Source: Candidatus Melainabacteria bacterium
GTDB taxonomy: Bacteria > Cyanobacteriota > Vampirovibrionia > Obscuribacterales > Obscuribacteraceae
Length of the DNA stretch: 64,000 bases
Direction of reading: 5' to 3'
Assembly: GCA_016699165.1 (NCBI GenBank)
Contig: CP064963.1
Span: forward strand, 3,038,001-3,102,000
Shown piece after piece: positions 6,938-15,237 of the stretch. Position 1 is the stretch's first letter. Each line of letters starts with the position of its first letter. The notes beneath the pieces were generated by a model that was given only the letters and a program-made list of their open reading frames with translations, made no database searches and was not told the DNA's origin. The position numbers were made by a program, and so were the translations under genes.

Positions 6938-8645
6938 ATTTGACCGGGAAATTTATGAGCAGCTGCTGAGCCATGAAAATATAGAGCGGAATGCCAATAG
7001 TGACGTTATAAACGAACGTCAGCCCAAGCGAAGCGGCAAGCGGTAAGGTCGGACTGGCCTCAGGTATTGCCAGGCGCTGAATGGCAGGAACGGCAATGTA
7101 GGAGGCAGCGCCGCACAAGACCATAAACAGAACATAAGTCCCCAATTGAAGAGGGGCGTGGACGATATAGCTCGTCGCGTGACAGACAAAAAGGGCAACA
7201 ACTGCAAAAATGTTGGGCGATAATATGCCAAAGGCGATGAAGCGCCAGCTGGCGTTGCGTAAGTCGTGCATTCTGTGACCTGCTGTCATGCCCATTTCAA
7301 GCAAGAATAAGCACAAAATACCCTGGAATAGACTGACAAAAAATCTGTCGTCCATCTCAACCACTTTGGGTCCTTGCAGACGCGAAATAAATCCCACCAC
7401 AATGCCAGACATAAGTAAGAACAATCCTGGGTTGAGAAAAACTTCTCTCATTAGTGGGGCTTTCTTGTGTCCGTTAGATTCAAGCGCCATGCGCTTTTCT
7501 TCTGCAATTGGATCGTCATGATGATGGTCGCCTTGCAAAACATCAGGCACAGGCTCAATGTAATCGGCTGGCTTTTCATCCGGCATAAAGCCATTTTTGT
7601 CCATGCCGCGTTTTTTCAGTTGCTGAACCAAATACAGTCCAAGCAAGCACCCTGGAATTTCCATCACCGCAAGCATGACAGGCATGTAAGGTGCAAAAAC
7701 TATTCGTGCCGCTTGCAGAGCGCCCACGCATGTAAGAAAAGTCCCGGCGGAGTCAGAGCCATAGTAGGCTGCAACAGTGGCTGAATCTACGCGCCGAAGA
7801 GTGGTAACAAAGCGCCTCAGTATTAAGTAAGCAAGACAACCGACGATAAAATTAGTTACAAAACCAATCACCATAAATATTCCGGCTTGTTGCATTTCAG
7901 CGCCTTGAAGCACTGCAAGCTCTTCCCCGCCGTGCCAACCGACTGAGATTAACAGATAAATTGTTAATCCCTGATAAACAGCGGGAGGAAATTCAAGCGG
8001 GATATTTAATAGTGGAATTATTAGTCCAACGAAAAAGAAGAGCAGAAGCGGCTTAAACAAATTTGTTCTAAAGTTAAACCAAAATTGCTCGAAAGGACTT
8101 TCACGGGTTGCTTCAATGAAGAATAAGTGGTCATCGTCATTGCGTGCGTACTCGACTTTGTCCCCTTTTTTTAAATCAGACCAGGTGGCCTTAAGGCCAC
8201 CTAGACGAATCGGACAGTCGGTGTCGGTGAAAAAATCTTCTTTACTCACATAGTCGTTCGAGACAAATACTTTGTCCGTGTCTATACCAACTATAATGCC
8301 GCTCTCCTTGCGGGTTGCGTCAATTCTAAATGCGGATCCGCTGCGAACAAATGCTTTGACATTGTCGCCTGGCTTTAATTGATTAAGTAGTACTTTGTGT
8401 CCGTTAAGACTCACCTGTAAGTCGGGAGAGACAGTCAGAGCCACGTCATTGCCGTTTGAATTTTTGGACGGTTTTAATTGTATAAGAGGGTTGCCATCAT
8501 ATATGGTGACAATAGAAGACTCTATTAGTCGCTCTGAGCCGGCATTTGAAGCCGCCCAGCACGCACTGGAAAAAAAACCAGCAAAGTTGGCAAGTAGATA
8601 CAAAGTGATAAGAACGGCGCTGAATCGGAATTTGCAATTTTTCAT
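6933..8645 (-). CDS. SbtA-family sodium-dependent bicarbonate permease with exported N-terminal domain
   Basis: 570 residues. A signal-like hydrophobic segment (about 8-30, ending AASNAG) is followed by about 150 residues of beta-rich, probably periplasmic sequence with two similar turns (LNQLKPGDNVKAFV and WSDLKKGDKVEYA). From about 190 it is an SbtA/DUF897 membrane protein: PLLNIPLEFPPAVYQ, LLISVGWHGGEELA, a cytoplasmic loop rich in His and Asp (DHHHDDP), and the second inverted half with LLEMGMTAG. Family members take up bicarbonate with sodium in cyanobacteria. The N-terminal extension is not part of the usual family of about 320-375 residues. The start has GAGGG directly adjacent, so the exact start is uncertain. 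No SbtB-like PII gene is adjacent. Confidence 0.85.
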   Translation of the reverse strand: MKNCKFRFSAVLITLYLLANFAGFFSSACWAASNAGSERLIESSIVTIYDGNPLIQLKPSKNSNGNDVALTVSPDLQVSLNGHKVLLNQLKPGDNVKAFVRSGSAFRIDATRKESGIIVGIDTDKVFVSNDYVSKEDFFTDTDCPIRLGGLKATWSDLKKGDKVEYARNDDDHLFFIEATRESPFEQFWFNFRTNLFKPLLLFFFVGLIIPLLNIPLEFPPAVYQGLTIYLLISVGWHGGEELAVLQGAEMQQAGIFMVIGFVTNFIVGCLAYLILRRFVTTLRRVDSATVAAYYGSDSAGTFLTCVGALQAARIVFAPYMPVMLAVMEIPGCLLGLYLVQQLKKRGMDKNGFMPDEKPADYIEPVPDVLQGDHHHDDPIAEEKRMALESNGHKKAPLMREVFLNPGLFLLMSGIVVGFISRLQGPKVVEMDDRFFVSLFQGILCLFLLEMGMTAGHRMHDLRNASWRFIAFGILSPNIFAVVALFVCHATSYIVHAPLQLGTYVLFMVLCGAASYIAVPAIQRLAIPEASPTLPLAASLGLTFVYNVTIGIPLYIFMAQQLLINFPVKF

Positions 8646-8702
8646 CCCTCATTCATACCGAATGAATGTGTTGGTTTTGTGATGAAAAATGGCTTAGTCT
8701 GA

Positions 8703-9725
8703 CTAAATTTTTCCGCCGTTAGCTAAGACCCACTCAATGCTTCGGCGCATGCCCTCTTCCAGTGACACTTCTGGGTTGTAGCCCAATTCTTTTTTTGCTT
8801 TGTCTATTTTACATGCAATATTTTTATTCATTTCAGAAAGTACATGAACCTTTTGATGATAAAGTCCAGTCGACTGCAACATGTTGTCAGCCATGAAGGC
8901 AATATCGGACGCCATGTCTGGAAGGCGCATGCGTTTGTGTGCAACTTGCATTTTGAAATCACGCTCAAGCACTCTTTCTATTGTGTCCACAATTTCGTTC
9001 ATCGAATACGGGCGTTCATCAGCTATCCAGTAAGTTTGCCCTTTGGCTCCATCAACTGATTCGCACAATTCAAGTGCCTGACAAATATTGTCTACATAAG
9101 CCATTGAGCGCAGATTATCACCAGATCCCACGATAGGCGCTTTGCCTTTTTTGATCATAGTAAAGAATAAGTTTTGACGCTCAGGTTGACCAGGTCCATA
9201 AAACCATGGTGGTCTAATTATTACGATATCAAACGATCCGCTCTTACCTGCTGCGTTTACTAGGTCTTCGGCTTCTTTCTTGCTTTGACCATAATGCATG
9301 TAAGGATTGTATGGAGAATTCTCGTCGAATAAATTTTTGCTATTGTTATCTTCGTTGCAACCAATCGGCGAGTTTGACGACACATGAATATAGCGGCGTA
9401 TACCTGCTACAGATGAGGCATCTAAAAGATGGCGCGTACCCTCGACATTGACATCATAAAATTGTTGTCTGCCTTTTGTAGGATGAATTATTCCAGCACA
9501 ATGAAAAACTGTGGCGCCAAGTGTGTCGTGAAATAATGGCAAAAGCGAGTTGGGCTCGGTTATGTCACATTCGAATATTTTTAAATTGGGTTCTGCCTTT
9601 ATGTCATAACGAGCATTTTTAAATTTTGCAACACGCACTTCGCGTCCGGACAAAAGCAATTTTTCTACCAGCCTTGAGCCAAGCCAGCCAGGGACGCCTG
9701 TGACAATTGCTGTAGGTTTGGGCAT
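8703..9725 (-). CDS. NAD(P)-dependent SDR, 3-beta-hydroxysteroid dehydrogenase/NSDHL-like
   Basis: 340 residues of the extended short-chain dehydrogenase family. The nucleotide-binding motif is GVPGWLGSRL (8-17), an Asp-rich acid strand follows (FECDITEPN), the active site is YGQSKKEAE (Tyr in YxxxK), and VSSNSPIG precedes it. PPWFYGPGQ is typical of 3-beta-HSD-like members acting on sterols or other large alcohol/ketone lipids. Its start codon directly abuts the stop of the GMC oxidoreductase gene with no gap, so the two are translationally coupled. Together they suggest sequential oxidation of a hydrophobic alcohol. Confidence 0.88.
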   Translation of the reverse strand: MPKPTAIVTGVPGWLGSRLVEKLLLSGREVRVAKFKNARYDIKAEPNLKIFECDITEPNSLLPLFHDTLGATVFHCAGIIHPTKGRQQFYDVNVEGTRHLLDASSVAGIRRYIHVSSNSPIGCNEDNNSKNLFDENSPYNPYMHYGQSKKEAEDLVNAAGKSGSFDIVIIRPPWFYGPGQPERQNLFFTMIKKGKAPIVGSGDNLRSMAYVDNICQALELCESVDGAKGQTYWIADERPYSMNEIVDTIERVLERDFKMQVAHKRMRLPDMASDIAFMADNMLQSTGLYHQKVHVLSEMNKNIACKIDKAKKELGYNPEVSLEEGMRRSIEWVLANGGKI

Positions 9726-11216
9726 TTATTTTTTCTCCGCTATAAAGTGTGTGATGTTGCGCCGAGCCAGCGCCATAATAGTTCCTTGAGGATTGATGCC
9801 GGGTGAGTCTGGAAGCATGCTTGCGTCGTTGATATATAAATTTTCAAAACCAAAAACTTTACCGTAAGAATCGACTGCGCACCGGTCTTTCTTTTCTCCC
9901 ATTGGACAGCTAGAAAAGGCATGAACAGTGGTAAGACTCAGTCCTTTGCGAGGTAAATTTTCATCGAGCCATCGCACCGCATCAAGTTCCGAATCAATTT
10001 TGGCAAGTGATTGAACCGATGGATAAACTGATTTTGCTCCAGAGTATAAAAGCAAGGTGGACAGGCGAGCCAATCCCTGACTTAAATGTCGTACATCGAC
10101 ATCGGATAATTCATATCTTAGATGAGAATAGTCAGAGCCAAAACGAGCCGGCCGAACGCTACCAGATCCGGGACCACGTACTGCTACATAATAAGTAGAC
10201 ATTTTTCGATATTGCTTAACCAAGTCTCTCGTTTCAAGCCAGTTTTCGCTCAAGTTCATTGCCAAATGTCCAAGCGTAAAGAAAGATCCACCAAGCGAAA
10301 TATCCGGCCAGAATTCTTTTACCTGCACCATGGGCATGACACTATCCTGGGCATTTATTTCTTCGTCAAAAAGGGCAGCTACTTTGAGCATTGGATGTAT
10401 TTGAAAAGTTTCTCCAACATGAAATTTGATACCACTGCGTCTTAAAAGAGATGGTGTTTGAGTGGCTCCACCGCAAATAAATATATGTTCGGCTTCTATG
10501 CGAACAAGGTCGGTGCTCCCGTCTTCGCGCTTTATCTCAGCTAAAACTCCAGTAACACGACCTTTGGATTTAAGTAATAACTTTGCTTTTGCGCGTGTGA
10601 TAAATTTGGCTCCAGCTTCTCTTGCTAGTGGAATCAAATTGCGGGTCATGCCTTGTTTAGCCCCTTTGGGACAGCCATGAGCGCAAGTATTGTTGTTAAC
10701 ACAACCAGTGGCAGCGCGTGATACTATTTTGGCGGACCAGCCCATAGCTTCCACTCCACGCTTGAACACTTCAGTGCTTTTGGGAATATTATCCGGTTGC
10801 GATACGTGCAATAAGTGCTCGGCCCAGTCAAAATGCGGATTTAACTCTTCTACTGAGAATTCCTCTATTTGAAATTGTTTAGTCCAGCGCAAAACAAATT
10901 CAGGTGGTAAGCGGTGCCAGAAGCCGCTGTTTACTTCGGTACTGCCACCAAGACATCTACCTTCGACAAATCCAATTGGCACAGAACCAAGTACTGGAGT
11001 CATTCCTTTGTTGCGATAAAGCAATTGCATGGCGTAAGGCGATGATTGTCCATACGATTCAAGACCGTATTGGCCACCTTCTTCAAGTACAACTACATTT
11101 AATCCGGCTCGGGCAAGCTCAATAGCAGTCACTGCTCCGCCAGCTCCAGAGCCAATCACAAGTGCTTCCACTATGAACGATTTATTTTCAGGATGATCTT
11201 TGTGCTCAATAATCAT
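9726..11216 (-). CDS. GMC-family FAD-dependent alcohol oxidoreductase
   Basis: 496 residues. The FAD dinucleotide motif is IGSGAGGAVTAIELARAG (22-39) with LEEGG closing the fold. LGGSTEVNSGFWHRLP is the flavin-contacting region, and CVNNNTCAHGCPKGAKQG is a Cys-rich insert seen in cholesterol oxidase-like and long-chain alcohol oxidase-like members. The C-terminus has HAFSSCPMG and GINPQGTIMALARR, the catalytic His/Asn area. It lacks the N-terminal helical domain that plant FAO enzymes and many bacterial relatives carry. A similar domain is instead found at the C-terminus of the protein encoded just upstream. The genes overlap by 11 nt. Confidence 0.9.
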   Translation of the reverse strand: MIIEHKDHPENKSFIVEALVIGSGAGGAVTAIELARAGLNVVVLEEGGQYGLESYGQSSPYAMQLLYRNKGMTPVLGSVPIGFVEGRCLGGSTEVNSGFWHRLPPEFVLRWTKQFQIEEFSVEELNPHFDWAEHLLHVSQPDNIPKSTEVFKRGVEAMGWSAKIVSRAATGCVNNNTCAHGCPKGAKQGMTRNLIPLAREAGAKFITRAKAKLLLKSKGRVTGVLAEIKREDGSTDLVRIEAEHIFICGGATQTPSLLRRSGIKFHVGETFQIHPMLKVAALFDEEINAQDSVMPMVQVKEFWPDISLGGSFFTLGHLAMNLSENWLETRDLVKQYRKMSTYYVAVRGPGSGSVRPARFGSDYSHLRYELSDVDVRHLSQGLARLSTLLLYSGAKSVYPSVQSLAKIDSELDAVRWLDENLPRKGLSLTTVHAFSSCPMGEKKDRCAVDSYGKVFGFENLYINDASMLPDSPGINPQGTIMALARRNITHFIAEKK

Positions 11217-12750
11217 TGAATTTCTCCCTTATGCGGGGATGTTCGTAATATGCAAGAAGGGTGAGACTGCGAATTAGCTTCATGAATTTGCGTGTTAATG
11301 CCACTTTGCCAAATGCCCATGAATCAACGATGTTACGCCGTTTTGCCAGGGGCAGACTACACAAAAATGATCCTGTAGTTACTAAAACGTAAGTCTTGAA
11401 TCCGAACAGTCCAATTTTGAATAAGACTAGAAATCTAAACGGAATACTTTCGATTTCGGTAAGAGTAAAAGCGCTCACGTCGCTCATAACTTCGGACTGT
11501 ACAGTCTTATCGGACAAGATGTCATCTTCGGGTATGAAGCACTGACAAAGTTCGATCCAGAAGGGCGACATTCCGCTTTTGATTTCTTCTGTTACTGCCG
11601 GATAAGTAGTAATTACTCGCGGAGAGAAGGGCAGGTTGCTTGATTCGGGCAAGTTTTTTATTTCGATTGACTTTGCTTCCCAGGCAAGGGCTTGAGCAGA
11701 ACCTAATTCGAAGCTGTATCGAGCCATGGCAATGATGCCCCAGATGGTCACTGTGACAAAGAAAACAAAGTGCACAATTACTGCATAAGAAATAGCTGTG
11801 TTTGGATCAAGTCGGTGACCAGTTCCAAGTGATACCGCCATTAGTGCGGTTTGGCAGGCGGCGTGATAGACCCCAACATAGCCTGGGGTGGACGGGACCA
11901 GTATTCCCAGATTGGTGAAAGACATGGTGGCAATTGCTTTAAGCAAATTAGGTGATAACCCAAAACAAGGCATTATGAACATGAAAAAAGCAGATTCTAT
12001 AAGCCAGACCAATGCGCTTGAAAATAAGACCAGAAGTGCGCTTCGAGCATCACGCAAACATTTGAAACCGTTATTTACCTGACTGACAAAAGCAATAAAT
12101 CGATCGTGCCATTTTTGTCCCATCCATGCAGTCAGGTTTGATGTGAGTCCAATGGCCGACTGAGGGCTGAGAGTAATAAACCCAACGACAAACATTGCGC
12201 AAGCAAACAAAATGGCACAAATTGAGGCGGCTTGCCGCATCCATTCGTCAGTTGGAATTAACAGACTGCTTACCACAAAGAAAAATAAAATGACAATGCC
12301 ATCAAGCAAGCGCTCTAAAAATGTGATGGTAAGCGCAAGTAGATAAGGCATACCAGTGCGTTCGCCAAGCATTGCAGCGCGAGCAAATTCTCCAAGGCGT
12401 GCTGGCAAAATATTATTGGTGGCATAACCCACCGCTACAATGTTACTTGCGGTGAGAATAGTCAATTTTGCTTCGGGCTGGACCAGAATTTTCAGTCGTA
12501 CACCGCGCGCAAGCATGCCGAACATGTAAGTTAAAACAGCAAGAGGAAGCCAGGGAAGCCAGACAGCCGTTTTGAAAGCAAGTAACACCTTGCTCCAATC
12601 GAGTTTGTAGGCGGTTAGAACGAATAAAAGACCGGCCACGACCAGTCCCAACAAAATAATCGCACCGCGAGTGCGAAAAATGGATGAATATGTCGCTTGA
12701 AAACCGCCGGGAGCGTCTGACTTGTTATCAGACATTTGCTCTGAGTCCAT
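11206..12750 (-). CDS. Flippase-like (LPG synthase TM/UPF0104) protein with FAO-like C-terminal domain
   Basis: 514 residues. Residues about 28-345 are the multi-helix lysylphosphatidylglycerol synthase transmembrane/UPF0104 fold: LARGVRLKILV, ILPARLGEFARAAMLGERTG, TFLERLLDG and PSTPGYVGVYH. The family includes lipid flippases and uncharacterised transporters. Residues about 385-514 are soluble and helical: a segment with CQCFIPEDD, then FKIGLFGFKTYVLVTTGSFL, RRNIVDSWAF, and a terminal LLAYYEHPRIREKF. This arrangement resembles the N-terminal domain of long-chain alcohol oxidases. The upstream start is ATG at 12750 and the gene overlaps the GMC gene by 11 nt. I infer that it recruits or feeds a lipid substrate to the oxidoreductase at the membrane. 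Confidence 0.8.
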   Translation of the reverse strand: MDSEQMSDNKSDAPGGFQATYSSIFRTRGAIILLGLVVAGLLFVLTAYKLDWSKVLLAFKTAVWLPWLPLAVLTYMFGMLARGVRLKILVQPEAKLTILTASNIVAVGYATNNILPARLGEFARAAMLGERTGMPYLLALTITFLERLLDGIVILFFFVVSSLLIPTDEWMRQAASICAILFACAMFVVGFITLSPQSAIGLTSNLTAWMGQKWHDRFIAFVSQVNNGFKCLRDARSALLVLFSSALVWLIESAFFMFIMPCFGLSPNLLKAIATMSFTNLGILVPSTPGYVGVYHAACQTALMAVSLGTGHRLDPNTAISYAVIVHFVFFVTVTIWGIIAMARYSFELGSAQALAWEAKSIEIKNLPESSNLPFSPRVITTYPAVTEEIKSGMSPFWIELCQCFIPEDDILSDKTVQSEVMSDVSAFTLTEIESIPFRFLVLFKIGLFGFKTYVLVTTGSFLCSLPLAKRRNIVDSWAFGKVALTRKFMKLIRSLTLLAYYEHPRIREKFNDY

Positions 12751-12802
12751 ATGAGCCTACAGGTGAGAAACGCCAGTTTGGTAAGTTATTTATTTATGCC
12801 CA

Positions 12803-13552
12803 CTAGCCTTGATCTTTAGAGCCGAATAAAAACCAGAAAGGTTTAGAGGCTTCTTTGTTACTCGATTCAGGGCTTAGACGTTTTATCTGATAGGTGGTGC
12901 GTTTGCCCTGGCGCTCGATTACCAGTTTGACACTCGAATTCTCCGGTCCTCTAATTTTTTTGACCAGTGCATCTACGCTCATTCCTTGGGCGGGCGCATC
13001 ATCGGCGGAAATAACTTTGTCGCCTGCTTGAATTTTGGCTTTGGCAGCGGGAGTGTTTGGAAAAACTTTTACGATGTTGCCGCCTTCTTGTACTTTGATG
13101 CCGACGGTGCCTATTCTTGCGCCCTTCGCTCCAGTCTTGTTTGACTCTTTGGACGATAGTTGACTTTCTATATCGGTGATGGATTTGCGCGCTGTTTCTG
13201 CGTTTGCGCTATTTGGCGCCAGTTTAATAGTTTCTTGGAAATGTGTTTTGGCCGATAGCAAATCGCCCGTAGTTTCTACCAAGATGGCATATTGAAAATG
13301 CACGTCTGCATTATTTTTTTTGTCTTTCTTCAGTGCGTCTTCAAGTACCTTGAGCGCCTTTTCAAGTTTTCCGTCTTGCTTAAATTTGTTTGCCTCTTCA
13401 AGCACGTTGCGCTCGCAATAAGCATTGGGAGCGAATGCTATTTGGGCTGTCTGAGCCGAACAGAAAAGAGTTATGACTAAAAGGGCACTTTTGAGTGAAA
13501 CCGCATTTAGTGCTGAAGATATGGTTTTGATATTGATTTTTGAGTTTGCCAT
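12803..13552 (-). CDS. Exported TPR-PDZ protein
   Basis: 249 residues. The N-terminus has a hydrophobic signal or anchor (about 18-42, ending AQIAFA). Two to three tetratricopeptide units follow (ANKFKQDGKLEKALKVLEDA and YAILVETTGDLLSAKTHF), then a linker of Ser, Lys and Glu, then a PDZ domain (GTVGIKVQEGGNIVKVFPNT, AGDKVISADDAPAQGMSVDA and VKLVIERQG). It has no protease domain, so it is an adaptor in the envelope. It is the first gene in the direction of the flippase-GMC-SDR genes (52-nt gap) and is divergent from the TPR protein at 13595. Confidence 0.82.
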   Translation of the reverse strand: MANSKINIKTISSALNAVSLKSALLVITLFCSAQTAQIAFAPNAYCERNVLEEANKFKQDGKLEKALKVLEDALKKDKKNNADVHFQYAILVETTGDLLSAKTHFQETIKLAPNSANAETARKSITDIESQLSSKESNKTGAKGARIGTVGIKVQEGGNIVKVFPNTPAAKAKIQAGDKVISADDAPAQGMSVDALVKKIRGPENSSVKLVIERQGKRTTYQIKRLSPESSNKEASKPFWFLFGSKDQG

Positions 13553-13580
13553 AGAGAAAAGGTAATTCTATCGCGTGCGT

Positions 13581-13586
13581 TATAAT
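13581..13586 (+). promoter_or_regulatory. Consensus -10 box TATAAT
   Basis: TATAAT lies 9 nt before the ATG at 13595. Transcription would begin at about 13593, leaving either a leaderless ATG or the in-frame CTG at 13610, which has GGAGGG 7 nt upstream. I do not see a good -35 box at 17 bp. Confidence 0.5.
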
Positions 13587-13594
13587 TAGCGCAA

Positions 13595-15232
13595 ATGGAG
13601 GGTGGGAAACTGGCTGAGAAAATTGACGAATCTACGCTGCGAGCACATTTTCGCAAAGTACTATCGGTCCCCGCTAACGCTTCTATCAGGCAGATGGCTC
13701 GTATACGTGACCGCGAAATCGGCATATGTCAAGAAGCGCTTGAATCTGTAGAGGTTGAAGTTTCACAAAAGGCCAGAGCCCGAGTGGAATCGGTTAAAAC
13801 TGCTTATGAATGCTTGAACGATCATAAAAGATTTCATCTTCAACTAGAAGAGCTTAACAAGCAGCTTGAAGATGGCAAGGTCAAAAAAAGCGATCTGTTA
13901 AAAGTAGTTGAAGCACCTAAAGAAGCCGTGCGCAAAATGCCCAAGCCAAGTGCCTCTCGCGATAAACAAGCGCTTGAAGATTTTCGTCAGAAACGTCAAG
14001 AAGAAAAATCAGTTCTGCCTGAAAAAGGCGAAAATCGAGTCTGGCTTGATGAAACCAGCACTGAGATAAAAGTTGCAGCTTTTAAAGCTGCTTCAGATAA
14101 AGCTCAGGATTTGCGCCGAGAGGCTCATGAAGAGCCGGATTCAGATACATTTTTTGAATTCGTTCACGCCGCTTCTTTTGATGCTGCAAAAGAGACTTCG
14201 CAAGCCAAAACCAAAGCTCCATACTTTGCTGAATTCAAAGACGAATTAGAAGCATTAGTGGAAGAATTCAGCGAAGAAGCCACCTGGGAAGAATACAACC
14301 GACTTGAATCAGCTGTAGCGCGCAAAGCCGAAGTCAAAAGTACGCCTAACAAAATGACCGTGATGGTGAGCGTTTTGCTACTCATAGTTTTGGGACTAGT
14401 TTTCACTAACGTGGGTGTGATGATGACTGTGGGCGAGTCACTAGATCATCCTATAGCCGCACCCGATAAAGAAAAAATGAAGACCATTCTGCCTGAAGCA
14501 GACATTGGATATAAAAATAAAAGTCTAAGTACAGTCAAAGAGATAGCCTGGGCTGATGGGTTGGCGAGACCGGCATCGTCAGCTGGAGTGGCTGGGCGTT
14601 GCTCCGATAATCTTATAGCAGGTGCTGCGGATTACAACAAAGGATGTGAGTTAATCAGTCGCAACAAACTTGATGAAGCACTGCCGTTTTTCACTGCTGC
14701 GGTGGTTAAAAACGAAAAGCTTTATCAGGGTTATTACAATCTTGGTTGTGTGCATTTGAGAAAATGTGAGCCAGCGGCAGCTAGAGCCGATTTTTATAAT
14801 ACCCTTAAATGGCAGCCGACAATGGCTCAGGCAGTGTATAACCAGGGGCTGGTTTATCTAATAAGCTCTGAAGAAACTATTAAGCAAGCATACGCCAAGT
14901 CTCCTATCGATAAAGAAATGGCACAAAGAACAACTGCCACTCTTCAAGCTGCAGTCGATCAATTTTTACTGGCTCAATCGATGGAGCCTCGCATGATGCA
15001 GGCTTATTACAACGAAGGATTAGCACGCTATCGACTTAATGATCTGGAAAACGCGCTTAAAGCATTCGAGAAGTCATTTGAGCTAGACCCAACTGTGGCC
15101 GGCACTATTCGCAATAAGGATCTCTGTAAAAAAATGATTGCCAGTCCCGATTCGGCCAAAAAAATGTTTGCTATAGGCTCACTGCTTGGACCTGTAGGTC
15201 CGCAAGGTCCGCCTGGCCCCGGCTACAACTAA
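13595..15232 (+). CDS. Membrane TPR protein with collagen-like tail
   Basis: 545 residues. The N-terminal about 90 residues are helical and resemble a divergent J-like or coiled domain (LRAHFRKVLSVPANASIRQM, then YECLNDHKRFHLQLEEL). A charged linker runs to about 250. A membrane helix (MTVMVSVLLLIVLGLVFTNV, about 253-275) is followed by TPR units: GCELISRNKLDEALPFFTAA, YYNLGCVHLRKCEPAAARAD and YYNEGLARYRLNDLENALKA. The protein ends GPVGPQGPPGPGYN, four Gly-X-Y triplets. The annotated ATG is followed by GGAGGG, so a CTG at 13610 with proper spacing is an alternative start. The gene converges with an SDR gene 5 nt away. Confidence 0.85.
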   Translation: MEGGKLAEKIDESTLRAHFRKVLSVPANASIRQMARIRDREIGICQEALESVEVEVSQKARARVESVKTAYECLNDHKRFHLQLEELNKQLEDGKVKKSDLLKVVEAPKEAVRKMPKPSASRDKQALEDFRQKRQEEKSVLPEKGENRVWLDETSTEIKVAAFKAASDKAQDLRREAHEEPDSDTFFEFVHAASFDAAKETSQAKTKAPYFAEFKDELEALVEEFSEEATWEEYNRLESAVARKAEVKSTPNKMTVMVSVLLLIVLGLVFTNVGVMMTVGESLDHPIAAPDKEKMKTILPEADIGYKNKSLSTVKEIAWADGLARPASSAGVAGRCSDNLIAGAADYNKGCELISRNKLDEALPFFTAAVVKNEKLYQGYYNLGCVHLRKCEPAAARADFYNTLKWQPTMAQAVYNQGLVYLISSEETIKQAYAKSPIDKEMAQRTTATLQAAVDQFLLAQSMEPRMMQAYYNEGLARYRLNDLENALKAFEKSFELDPTVAGTIRNKDLCKKMIASPDSAKKMFAIGSLLGPVGPQGPPGPGYN

Positions 15233-15237
15233 AAGAG

